Notes under the pieces: model-generated
Databases searched by the model: none
The model's input: the letters and a program-made list of their open reading frames with translations, nothing else
Told to the model about the DNA's origin: nothing
Program-made: the position numbers and the translations under genes
Part shown: in pieces, positions 1 through 7,074 of the stretch
Layout: each line of letters opens with the position of its first letter
How positions within the stretch are numbered: position 1 is the stretch's first letter
Assembly (NCBI GenBank): GCA_003484265.1
Contig: DNDO01000232.1
Location: forward strand, 22,064 to 30,434
Length of the DNA: 8,371 bases
Direction: 5' to 3'
Source of the DNA: Anaerolineae bacterium
Lineage (GTDB): Bacteria; Chloroflexota; Anaerolineae; Anaerolineales; Villigracilaceae

Positions 1-398
1 GCATCGAGTGGATGGAAATCCGTATCCATAATGGTTGTGTTGGCTCCCACATTTACATTATCGCCGATGGCGATCTTTTCGGCGGCGATGATACATCCAC
101 CGGTCATGGAAAAGTTTTCACCGATCCTTATTTCAGCGCCCGGCTGCCATGTGCAAAGAATAACTGGGTGATTTGCGCCCAGCGGATTGGAGCGCACTGT
201 TGAACGTAATTGAAGTCCTGTACCGATACTCATAAGACTTTTACGATGTTTTTGAAGGATGGGAACGCCGTAAAACCTCCAGCCTCGTCCCCATGAAATA
301 CCTTTCACGAAAAACAACACACGTACCCATGGATGCAGTACCCAGCGAATCAGGTTGTTATATAACTTCCAGGGAGTTTCAACGATCTCCTTGAACAA
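1..398 (-). CDS. N-terminal part of a hexapeptide-repeat (LbH) acyltransferase, 3' end outside window
   Basis: From TTG at 398 the frame is open for 132 codons to the left edge. After an N-terminal region with 'ETPWKLYNNLIRWVL' and 'GISWGRGWRFYGVPILQKHR', imperfect hexapeptide turns begin at about residue 60. The stretch from 'AEIRIGENFSMTGG' through 'AAEKIAIGDNVNVGANTTI' gives repeated [IV]-G-[DE]-N steps of a left-handed beta-helix. It ends with 'DTDFHPLD', where H129 is the expected catalytic histidine of this acetyl/acyltransferase class (WcaF/NodL/maltose acetyltransferase relatives). It most likely O-acetylates a sugar of the polysaccharide using acetyl-CoA. That is inferred from the family and from its place five bases downstream of a glycosyltransferase. 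The C-terminal coils and the acceptor are not visible. TTG is chosen because no better start exists; a few residues of error are possible. Confidence 0.85.
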   Translation of the reverse strand, partial: MFKEIVETPWKLYNNLIRWVLHPWVRVLFFVKGISWGRGWRFYGVPILQKHRKSLMSIGTGLQLRSTVRSNPLGANHPVILCTWQPGAEIRIGENFSMTGGCIIAAEKIAIGDNVNVGANTTIMDTDFHPLD

Positions 399-403
399 AG
401 AAG

Positions 404-1612
404 TTAAGCCTTTACCAACTGCAGATCCAATAACGGTATCCCGGATGAATGGATCGCCTGGAGTTGTGCAAGCATTTGTTTGGCGATAATGTTTATATCG
501 AAACGCTGAAATGCCAGCACACGCGCGATCTTTCCCATTTCTTTGAGCGCCGATCCGTCGCGAAGAATTTCATTGCAGGCTTTTGCAAAAGCTTCAGGCG
601 TGCAAGCAACATGCCGCCCGGCACCCGCCTCCTCCACCCACTTGCCCACAGGGACATTTTCCGAAAGCAGGACGGGTAAACCGCAAGCCATTGCCTCAAC
701 CGCCGCCATGCCGAAACTTTCCATTGCAGATGGCATGATGAACAGGTCGGCGTCTGCCATAACCTGAAGAAGCGGATCCCCGCTTAACAATCCCGTGAAA
801 TGGACACGCTCCGCGCAACTTAGTTCTGAAGCTCGCGCCTGCAATTGAGTTCGATATCCTTCCTCATCGGGACCCGCAAATACAAGATGCACATTATTTC
901 CCTCAAGCAAACCGAGCATGTCCACAGCCAGATCGGGATTCTTGACACGATGCAAACGACCGAGCATCAAGAGGATTCGATGATTCTCCGGGATTCCCGT
1001 CTGTTTACGAAATGTTCCACGTGCTGGCAATGTTTTCCAGTGTGAAGTATCCAGCCCGTTCGGGACAATGAAGGGAGGCGCCTTCAATCGTAATTTTTCA
1101 ACTGCACCCTGTTCCACGAGGTCTGTGCATTGCAATCCTGCGGCGAAATTTAGATAACGACGCCCAAGGATAACCATATAGATTTGTTTCTTGAAGCGTT
1201 TATGATGCATTGCCCAGGGAAGTAATTGCCCGCGCGGAGGAATGATATAGGGCTTGCCCAACTTGAGACAAGCCTTCACCGCAGGACTTGTGGGATGCGT
1301 GAAAAAGGTTTCAAGTACTACAATGTCATGCGCTTCGATCATTTCTTCACAGGCGCGTGCCAGGGCTGGGGAATAAAAGAAAGTATGCGGCAAACTCCTG
1401 GCAATCGGATAATAATAAACGGTCACGCCCTCCACATCTACAGGTTGTTCGAGCGGAACATCCAGCGGATTGCCGCCATTCGCGTTGGTGGTGAGCAATG
1501 TGACCTGCGCGCCCTGCCTGACCAGCGCTTCGCACATTGTCGAAATGCTTTTCGCTGGTCCGCCGTAGATATAGGCTGGTTTGTAATAACTCGAAATGTA
1601 AAGTATACGCAT
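404..1612 (-). CDS. GT4-type glycosyltransferase
   Basis: A 402-residue GT-B enzyme. The N-terminus 'MRILYISSYYKPAYIYGGPA' with the GGPA loop (17-20), and 'IIPPRGQLLPWAMHHKRFKK' (123-142), mark the GT4 subgroup with the 'PRGML.PWA....KK' signature. Next come 'VPNGLDTSHW' (183-192), the donor-phosphate site 'GRLHRVKNPD' (218-227, R219 and K224), 'LVFAGPDEEGY' (243-253), and the E-x7-E motif 'ESFGMAAVE' (298-306) followed by 'AMACGLPVLLSE'. It should add one sugar of the repeat unit at the cytoplasmic face; donor and linkage are unknown. It starts eight bases after the preceding TAA, with only a weak AAAAAGAA ribosome site. Its TAA stop is five bases before the probable TTG of the acyltransferase gene. 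Confidence 0.93.
   Translation of the reverse strand: MRILYISSYYKPAYIYGGPAKSISTMCEALVRQGAQVTLLTTNANGGNPLDVPLEQPVDVEGVTVYYYPIARSLPHTFFYSPALARACEEMIEAHDIVVLETFFTHPTSPAVKACLKLGKPYIIPPRGQLLPWAMHHKRFKKQIYMVILGRRYLNFAAGLQCTDLVEQGAVEKLRLKAPPFIVPNGLDTSHWKTLPARGTFRKQTGIPENHRILLMLGRLHRVKNPDLAVDMLGLLEGNNVHLVFAGPDEEGYRTQLQARASELSCAERVHFTGLLSGDPLLQVMADADLFIMPSAMESFGMAAVEAMACGLPVLLSENVPVGKWVEEAGAGRHVACTPEAFAKACNEILRDGSALKEMGKIARVLAFQRFDINIIAKQMLAQLQAIHSSGIPLLDLQLVKA
409..413 (-). promoter_or_regulatory. Possible ribosome binding site for the acyltransferase TTG start
   Basis: AAAGG on the minus strand, inside the last codons of the preceding glycosyltransferase gene, is ten bases before TTG at 398. No ATG or GTG occurs in the acyltransferase frame between the glycosyltransferase stop region and the conserved part. 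This makes TTG the most credible start. Confidence 0.45.
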
Positions 1613-1620
1613 GGTTCTTT

Positions 1621-2784
1621 TTAATCGATCCCGCTCCAGGGCGCCATTCCTAACGCCGCCCAGAACCTTTCCCTGAAGTGAGGGAACAGATAATATGCTT
1701 GCACAAGATCGTACCCTGCGCGTCCCATCTGCTTTGCAGATTCAGGATGTTCGAATAACCATATTATCGAATCAGCAACCTGTTTGGTGGAACGGGGATC
1801 ATCCACCAATACGCCAGTTTCGCCCTCACGAATCACACAAGGCGTGGCATCGGCACGCGCGCCAACGCAGGGTTTGCCCCGGCTCATGGCTTCGAGATAT
1901 ACCAGCCCAAATCCCTCCCCGATGCTGGGCATGGCAAATAAAAAGCAAAGCCGATAAAGACGTTCAAGCAAGTCGTCCGCCACGAAGCCAGGCATGAAAA
2001 TATTCGCATGCACGTCAAGAGGCAACGATAAAGCACGCGACTTTAACCTCTCAAAGTCGTCGCCTTTGCCAGCCAGCACCAATTGTGCATCGGGATTTTT
2101 TTTATGGATAATTGGAAAGGCATCGATCAGCACCTCCTGACCTTTGAAACGCTCAAAGGTGGACATCCGCCCAACATGCAGAACCACGCGTCGATTAAGC
2201 CTGCGTCGGTTTCCGTCCAATGATTCCATTTCCACCGCACCAGCATATTCCTCCAAATATTCAGACGGGTCATGCCGTACCGGGTCGAGAGCCAGGTCAC
2301 AGACTTCGATGCTCAATTTTGGATAACGGGCTTCTATGTTTTGACGGGTGTACTCGGAGATCGCCAGCCGCCTGGAAGCATACTTCAGACCGATCCGCCC
2401 TTCGAAATCGGGGCGCGGCGGAAAGACTTCCATGCCGCACAACCAGACAGTGTATTTACCAAGACCGAGCCAGCACAGAGGAGCAAGCGATGAAGCGAGG
2501 TTGACATGGTCAACAAGGATCAGGTCATACTTATTGAATAGAATTGCGCGCCAGGCAGAAAACACAAAAATCATCTTATTGCCTGAGAAAGCACGCGCAT
2601 GAATTGGCAGGGCATTGGAAATGTAACGCGGGTCGATCACTGTTCCGTTTGTTTCTTTCTCGGCAAAGAGAAGAATATCAAGCGAATATTGTTCGGCGAG
2701 GGCGGAGATGGTCAAACGGTTGAGTGCGGCAATGCCCCCGTCCGAATCGAAAGCGCCGGTGATCATCAATAGGCACTTCTTCAT
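1621..2784 (-). CDS. GT4-type glycosyltransferase
   Basis: A 387-residue cytoplasmic GT-B enzyme. The acceptor domain opens with 'LLMITGAFDSDGGIAALNR' (5-23), containing the glycine-rich loop after the first strand, and has 'RRLAISEYTRQNI' (138-150). The donor domain begins at about 200 with 'VLHVGRMSTFERFKGQEVLI' (201-220), where R206 and K214 are the usual phosphate-binding pair. It continues with 'LVLAGKGDD' (235-243) and the E-x7-E motif 'EGFGLVYLE' (290-298). The 'ISEYTRQNI' and 'R.s..ErfKG' patterns match a common GT4 group in polysaccharide loci. Sugar specificity is not readable. The linker at 174-197 is long and charged. The ATG is one base after the polymerase TGA and no Shine-Dalgarno is visible, so translation probably depends on reinitiation by ribosomes leaving the polymerase gene. 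An 8-A run at about 2096-2103 encodes 'KKN' and leaves the frame intact. Confidence 0.92.
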   Translation of the reverse strand: MKKCLLMITGAFDSDGGIAALNRLTISALAEQYSLDILLFAEKETNGTVIDPRYISNALPIHARAFSGNKMIFVFSAWRAILFNKYDLILVDHVNLASSLAPLCWLGLGKYTVWLCGMEVFPPRPDFEGRIGLKYASRRLAISEYTRQNIEARYPKLSIEVCDLALDPVRHDPSEYLEEYAGAVEMESLDGNRRRLNRRVVLHVGRMSTFERFKGQEVLIDAFPIIHKKNPDAQLVLAGKGDDFERLKSRALSLPLDVHANIFMPGFVADDLLERLYRLCFLFAMPSIGEGFGLVYLEAMSRGKPCVGARADATPCVIREGETGVLVDDPRSTKQVADSIIWLFEHPESAKQMGRAGYDLVQAYYLFPHFRERFWAALGMAPWSGID

Positions 2785-2785
2785 T

Positions 2786-4312
2786 TCAATTTGTTGATGA
2801 CATTCTCAAGGCAATTTCAGAATTGTCCTGGTCATCATCCTTCGACGTTTGCATGGTTGGGTTGAAGGCAAAACTAAACACGGTAATAATCAACCAGACA
2901 AAGGCAATCGCCCGCAAAGACAACAAACCATCCTCCCAAAACAGGTCCATGGGTTCCACGCGCATCCAAATAACCACACAAGCCAGGTATAGTTGAGGCG
3001 AGAGTTGACCGATTTTCCACAACAAGACGCATAAGGCACCGATGACCAGATAAACGAACGGCGACAGTAAGATTCCCCAATCTGCCAGACCGCTGGATAA
3101 CGGCAAACCGATCGAATCACCATAGCGCATGCCATAACGCAGAAAGTGCAAATAAATTACCTGACGCTCTGAATATGTGAATGACGGGCGTAAAAATCCC
3201 GGCAAAGCAGATAATACTCCTGCATACAACGCTTCTCCTTGCATTGGGGATGCATTACGGTCATATGCCATCAACAATGCAGCAGGGTGCTCCAACCCTG
3301 CCCCACGGTACTGTACATCAACGCCTGCTGATACTTGATTAAAATCCAGCAGGCTCGAAAAATCGACATTCAAGAGGACCTGGAGGTTATCGCTGATGGA
3401 AACTGTCTCACCCCTGTTGCTGACCGTTTTTATAATGGTCCCAAAAGGGAAGGCGATGAGGACGATGATTGCGCCAGTCAAAAGAATCCGTTTTAATTTG
3501 GCGGGCTCCAGTGTGACCCATGCCAGCCCCAAAATGGATATGAATCCCAGCAGGTAGGTGCGTGAACGAATCGAAACTGCGAGGATCAATAAAGCGACCA
3601 AGACGAGCACACCGATCAAGCGTACCAGGCTTCCCTTCGATTTCACCATTGTAGACACGCCTATCAAGCCCGCCAGAACGATGAAATATAAATAGGAAGC
3701 AAACAACCAGCGGTCCACAGCGGTTTCAACCCCAAAAAAATAGCCGTTCACAAACGAATATTTACTGGAGAGATAAAGCACAATACCAATCGCCAGCATC
3801 GCTGCTCCAACTGCCTGCGCAGGGCTCCACGACATATCCTGATAGCGGATGCGAAGATAGGAAAGCCTGTTCCTGAACAGGAAAAATACAGAGAAGCAAA
3901 ATAACAATAAGCCGCAGGTGGTCAAAAACGCGGCGAGCGGGAAATATTCGAGACTGCCAAGATTACTGCCAAAGCGCCCCTCCCCAGCAATGCGGGCTCC
4001 GAGATTACCGATAGTGTAATACACAATCATGGTGGGACCGATCACCGCTGTGGACATGGGACTGAGCAGGAGGTTCATTTGATACAGGCGATATAATGCC
4101 CAGAACATAATGGCAACATTGGCGGCAATACTACCGGCTAGCAATAGACTCGGCTGCGGGTCAAAGATCATGAAGCTGGCAAAGGTCAACAGAGTGGAAA
4201 ATACCAGGAACAACCATGCAAATCCTGAAATGGGTTTCCTTACAGTAACAATACGTTCACGAAGGATCGTTTTTTGTTTTATCCCGGTTACTGTAGCATT
4301 GCTGGTAATCAT
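2786..4312 (-). CDS. Probable Wzy-type polysaccharide polymerase (polytopic membrane protein)
   Basis: A 508-residue membrane protein with a basic cytoplasmic tail (1-30), about ten to twelve hydrophobic helices, and one long hydrophilic loop at about 298-408 before the last three helices. It ends in an acidic tail (491-499). A large extracytoplasmic loop late in the protein is the classic layout of O-antigen polymerases and ligases. Within it, 'MQGEALYAGVLSALPGFLRP' (357-376) resembles the 'G.s....l..ipr.l.P' segment of oligosaccharide repeat-unit polymerases. Arginines at 336, 352, 375, 383, 392 and 396 are candidates for the functional basic residues. Position right after the flippase strongly favours this role. 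A Wzy call rests on topology and context, because these proteins share little sequence; a ligase is the alternative. I chose ATG 4312 (TAATG overlap, weak AAGAG at 4323-4327) over the extension to 4405, which lies over the flippase gene. Confidence 0.72.
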   Translation of the reverse strand: MITSNATVTGIKQKTILRERIVTVRKPISGFAWLFLVFSTLLTFASFMIFDPQPSLLLAGSIAANVAIMFWALYRLYQMNLLLSPMSTAVIGPTMIVYYTIGNLGARIAGEGRFGSNLGSLEYFPLAAFLTTCGLLLFCFSVFFLFRNRLSYLRIRYQDMSWSPAQAVGAAMLAIGIVLYLSSKYSFVNGYFFGVETAVDRWLFASYLYFIVLAGLIGVSTMVKSKGSLVRLIGVLVLVALLILAVSIRSRTYLLGFISILGLAWVTLEPAKLKRILLTGAIIVLIAFPFGTIIKTVSNRGETVSISDNLQVLLNVDFSSLLDFNQVSAGVDVQYRGAGLEHPAALLMAYDRNASPMQGEALYAGVLSALPGFLRPSFTYSERQVIYLHFLRYGMRYGDSIGLPLSSGLADWGILLSPFVYLVIGALCVLLWKIGQLSPQLYLACVVIWMRVEPMDLFWEDGLLSLRAIAFVWLIITVFSFAFNPTMQTSKDDDQDNSEIALRMSSTN

Positions 4313-5832
4313 TATATAAAGACTCTTTTTGATAACGATTGTAAGAAGTGTTGGGAATGTCTCTGTAGTAGTTCTTTTTGGTCGTTCGAGAACCAGAACA
4401 CCCATGCCATCAGAATATAAACCATTACCGAGAGACTCACGAACACTCCCTTTCCTATAATATCCGGGACAACGATGGTAATGAACATGCCGCTAACGAC
4501 CACCCAGATGAAGGAGGGTAGTCCACGAAAAACCACGTCCTCCACCCAGACCTGCCATGTACCCGCAGTCCAGCGCAAGACAAGCCTTGACATAACTGTT
4601 GAGCCAAGCGTTTGGCCAATCACTAAAGCCCAGGCCGCCCCGTGCAAACCGAGTGAAGAGATAAAGAGAATACTCAACAGGATCGTGAGAATGGCTGCGG
4701 CAAATTCGGCTTTGAATATCTGGTTCTGTTGGCTTGTCGCGAGACCGAATGTGCGCGCCACCAACTCTGGGGCGTGTACCAATAAGTAAAGAATCAAAAC
4801 GGCGTTTAAACCTACATCCACTACGAGCCTGCCCTGAGTCCAAAATCTCAGAATATCTGGTCCGAAAGTGTAGAGTATTAACGCCATGGCTATGACGAAG
4901 GCACCCATCAATTTCAGCGCAAGCCGGTACCAGTAGAATAAGTTCTTCGACCCCAGTACAGAATCTGATGTGACTTCGGGCCAGAGCACATTTAATCCTT
5001 GTGATATCAGAGATCGCACGAAATTGGTCAACATTAGTGTAGTGGAGTATACCGCCACAGCGGCTGGTCCAATGCCTGCGGAGATGATGACCACCACTCC
5101 CGTTGTCAGGAGTTGGTAAGAAAGGGTTATTGCAAAAAAGGTCAGGCTGGGCGGAAGCAGGGCAAAGGCTTCTTTCCATGAACCAGCTTCGAGCCCAAGA
5201 GAGAACGGGGTGCGCTTACGCACATCCAATATCTGAGTGACGGCGATCCCCAACATGATAAAAGCAACGATCATCGAAACGGTAAGCGGCAAGCCTCCCC
5301 AATATGCCACCATAACAGGGACACCGATGAAGACGATCCGCTCGATCAGCGAGTACAGCAAACGACGCGGCATTTGTTTGGTGGCTATCAGCAGATTCAT
5401 CATCAACCCTTCGAGAATGGTATAGGCTGCCAGCAATCCCTGGAGAAGGATGATAATACGCAGGTGAGACGGGGACAGATCACTAATGTTTAGCACCGAT
5501 GCCAGTGAGGGCGCAAATGCCAAAAAGAGTGCTGTGCCTAGCGCGAGTCCGCACAACAATAAATACAAACGCAGCGCCGAATGAAGGATGCGTTTCCCTT
5601 CTTCGATCTCATCCCGAACATAATGACCGATCAATTGGTTCATGACGTGCGTCTGCACCCCGGCATTGAGCAAATTAAGGCTGGCTACAAGATTGGTTAA
5701 CGTCAGCCACTCGCCGTATAACTGGTCACCCCATTCTTTTAACAGCAATGGGACAGAGATGATCTGTCCGAGTGTTAGGAATATATAAATAATCGTGGAA
5801 AGACCGAGATTGGAAACAATACGTTTGAACAT
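4312..5832 (-). CDS. wzx: Wzx-type polysaccharide flippase (MOP/MATE superfamily)
   Basis: A 506-residue integral membrane protein of typical Wzx length, with about 12-14 hydrophobic segments spread over its whole length (for example 11-32, 89-108, 123-150, 165-203, 229-254, 306-323, 341-353, 378-411, 437-458, 463-482). The N-terminus 'FKRIVSNLGLSTIIYIFLT' followed by 'PLLLKEWGDQLYGEWLTL' (28-45) is characteristic: flippases of this family begin with a basic patch, the first helix and a 'G...YG.W' turn. A second conserved stretch, 'GPAAVAVYSTTLMLTNFVRSL' (split by residue position 255-275), matches the 'G...vG.Y....l' repeat of the second half. The protein is expected to move the undecaprenyl-linked repeat unit to the outer face of the membrane. 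Its TAA stop shares one base with the ATG of the polymerase gene (TAATG), so flippase and polymerase are probably translationally coupled. Confidence 0.9.
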   Translation of the reverse strand: MFKRIVSNLGLSTIIYIFLTLGQIISVPLLLKEWGDQLYGEWLTLTNLVASLNLLNAGVQTHVMNQLIGHYVRDEIEEGKRILHSALRLYLLLCGLALGTALFLAFAPSLASVLNISDLSPSHLRIIILLQGLLAAYTILEGLMMNLLIATKQMPRRLLYSLIERIVFIGVPVMVAYWGGLPLTVSMIVAFIMLGIAVTQILDVRKRTPFSLGLEAGSWKEAFALLPPSLTFFAITLSYQLLTTGVVVIISAGIGPAAVAVYSTTLMLTNFVRSLISQGLNVLWPEVTSDSVLGSKNLFYWYRLALKLMGAFVIAMALILYTFGPDILRFWTQGRLVVDVGLNAVLILYLLVHAPELVARTFGLATSQQNQIFKAEFAAAILTILLSILFISSLGLHGAAWALVIGQTLGSTVMSRLVLRWTAGTWQVWVEDVVFRGLPSFIWVVVSGMFITIVVPDIIGKGVFVSLSVMVYILMAWVFWFSNDQKELLQRHSQHFLQSLSKRVFI

Positions 5833-5836
5833 TTAA

Positions 5837-5841
5837 TCCCT
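5837..5841 (-). promoter_or_regulatory. Ribosome binding site for the flippase gene
   Basis: AGGGA on the minus strand lies four bases before the ATG at 5832, within the 13-base gap after the preceding TAA. The spacing is short but workable. It supports this ATG, which also gives the usual Wzx N-terminus. Confidence 0.45.
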
Positions 5842-5845
5842 ATGC

Positions 5846-7018
5846 TTACCCAGTTTTAAGTGAATTGAGCGCCGATAGTACACCAATTGCCATGGCATCA
5901 TATGTATGGCGCGAAATCTTTTCCAAACTTCGCTGGCCTTTCTCATCCCAGTTATGCCGTTCCTCATAAGCCTGTCGTAGAGTTTGCGCAAGAGCATCAG
6001 GATCATCCGTTGGAACAACCCAGCCGTTGGTCTCGTCGACGAGGTCTGGAGCGCAGCCGACCATCTCAGACACGATCACTGGACGACCGCATGCCATCGC
6101 TTCGTTTACGACCAATCCCCAGGTTTCCGTGGAATCCGAGATCAGGCAAAGTACATCACCCAAAACATAGGCCAACGGCATTTTGGATTGATTTAAAAAG
6201 CCCAAAAAATGAACATGGTTCAACCTCAACTCCTTAACTCTTTTTTCCAGTTGAGCCTTTAATATTCCATCTCCCACAAACAACAGTTGCGCTTTATCTG
6301 ATAACCCCGCGGAGCAATACGCTTCCAGCAATTCCAACGGTCGTTTTTTGGAGATCAGCTTTCCAGCAAACAAGAATGTGGGTATCATAGCGTCCAAACC
6401 AAATTGAGAAGACAATTCCAAGCGTTCAAGCATCAAGGATTTTGCAGCGGACGAAAACCGTAAATTGTCCACACTATAAGGCGCTGAAAAAAGACGGTTT
6501 TTATCAATACCCATTCTGGAAAGGAAGTCTCTGTTCTGGCTACCAATATACAACATGGCTTGTGAATAGTTCAATAACCAACCTAGCAAACGAGCCCGCC
6601 ATTTTGGCTTAGATACGGAGTCATAACTTAATGGGGTGGTTTCGCTTAGAACCATCACGGGAATGCGAAAAAGTAAAACAAGAATCCAGATCAGCCAAAT
6701 GCTTTCGATAAACCAACCCATCAAAAGGACAGGCGACCGCTCTCTCAAAACCCACAAAACCATAGGGAAAATGATCTGTAGCTGCTCATGTAAAGTATAA
6801 GTTGCAGTCTTATTAAGAAAAATTCTGTTAGGATAACCCCCAAGGAGATCAATATCCCATTGAATATCAAGACCGAAATTCAAATCACGTCCAACTGTAC
6901 GTGCCGTGCCTTCATGATAATAACCAACCTCAATGTTCAATCCCCGTTCAACCAATGCCTGGAAAATCGGCACATGATATTGTACCGGATGAGATGCAAT
7001 GATTCGGAAATCTGTCAA
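5846..7018 (-). CDS. GT4-type glycosyltransferase with TTG start
   Basis: A 390-residue GT-B enzyme, predicted to transfer a sugar from a nucleotide donor onto the lipid-linked oligosaccharide at the inner face of the membrane. The N-terminus 'FRIIASHPVQYHVPIFQAL' (4-22) is the familiar 'SHPVQYH' start of one GT4 subgroup. The donor domain has 'FAGKLISKKRP' (217-227), with basic residues K220 and K225 where donor phosphates are usually bound, and 'LLFVGDG' (245-251). The E-x7-E motif 'ETWGLVVNE' is at 298-306, followed by 'AMACGRPVIVSE'. A very hydrophobic stretch at about 98-124 may dock the protein to the membrane (inference). The TTG at 7018 is chosen for its ribosome site and for family N-terminus fit. 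It is 52 bases after the previous stop, the widest gap in the window. Residues 1 to about 280 are coded by A+T-rich DNA (about 42% G+C by hand), while the last 110 residues are near 55-60%. Confidence 0.9.
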   Translation of the reverse strand: MTDFRIIASHPVQYHVPIFQALVERGLNIEVGYYHEGTARTVGRDLNFGLDIQWDIDLLGGYPNRIFLNKTATYTLHEQLQIIFPMVLWVLRERSPVLLMGWFIESIWLIWILVLLFRIPVMVLSETTPLSYDSVSKPKWRARLLGWLLNYSQAMLYIGSQNRDFLSRMGIDKNRLFSAPYSVDNLRFSSAAKSLMLERLELSSQFGLDAMIPTFLFAGKLISKKRPLELLEAYCSAGLSDKAQLLFVGDGILKAQLEKRVKELRLNHVHFLGFLNQSKMPLAYVLGDVLCLISDSTETWGLVVNEAMACGRPVIVSEMVGCAPDLVDETNGWVVPTDDPDALAQTLRQAYEERHNWDEKGQRSLEKISRHTYDAMAIGVLSALNSLKTG

Positions 7019-7074
7019 AATGAATAATCCTCTTTTTCTAGGATGCCATCTATGCACTTGATAAACAAATTCAT
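7015..7074 (-). other. Possible 19-codon bridging ORF between two glycosyltransferase genes
   Basis: An ATG at 7074 overlaps the TGA of the CgeB-like gene as ATGA. It opens a 19-residue frame (MNLFIKCIDGILEKEDYSF). Its TGA at 7017-7015 overlaps the TTG start of the next gene as TTGA. Both junctions therefore have the 4-base overlap typical of translationally coupled genes. No good ribosome site precedes the ATG, and the peptide resembles nothing I know. A non-coding reading is at least as likely: the TTG start has its own good ribosome site. If translated, its job would be to carry terminating ribosomes across the 52-base gap to the next start. Confidence 0.25.
7028..7034 (-). promoter_or_regulatory. 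Ribosome binding site that fixes the TTG start at 7018
   Basis: The minus strand reads AAGAGGA, nine bases before TTG at 7018. This is the best Shine-Dalgarno match in the window. It supports TTG as the start of the GT4 gene over the longer in-frame extension to 7129, which would overlap the preceding gene by 59 bases and add 37 residues outside the family's usual N-terminus. Confidence 0.7.

Noticed and set aside
12..203. 63-codon plus-strand frame at the left edge
   Set aside because: It is antisense to the hexapeptide-repeat acyltransferase, whose minus-strand frame shows clear repeats and the DTDFHPLD motif.
1226..1624. 132-codon plus-strand frame antisense to a glycosyltransferase
   Set aside because: No motif, no ribosome site, complementary to a well-supported GT4 gene.
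2096..2103. Run of eight T (A8 in mRNA) as a possible programmed slippage site
   Set aside because: The frame stays open and the protein is complete with the E-x7-E motif downstream. No alternative product or stimulating structure is evident.
3866..3881. 7-bp inverted repeat with a 2-base loop in the polymerase gene
   Set aside because: Short, inside a coding region, no T-run after it, and of a size expected by chance.
4313..4405. 31-residue N-terminal extension of the polymerase
   Set aside because: It lies over the flippase C-terminus. ATG at 4312 forms a TAATG junction and gives a normal basic N-terminal tail.
4493..5179. 228-codon frame on the minus strand in a second reading frame of the flippase gene
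   Set aside because: It is rich in Arg, Gly, Ser and Cys with no recognisable motif, and lies wholly inside a gene that codes a convincing 12-14 helix flippase. It is a shadow frame.
5833..6018. 61-codon minus-strand frame whose stop abuts the flippase ATG
   Set aside because: It starts with TTG, overlaps the conserved C-terminus of the GT4 gene in another frame and lacks a ribosome site. The adjacency to the ATG looks like chance.
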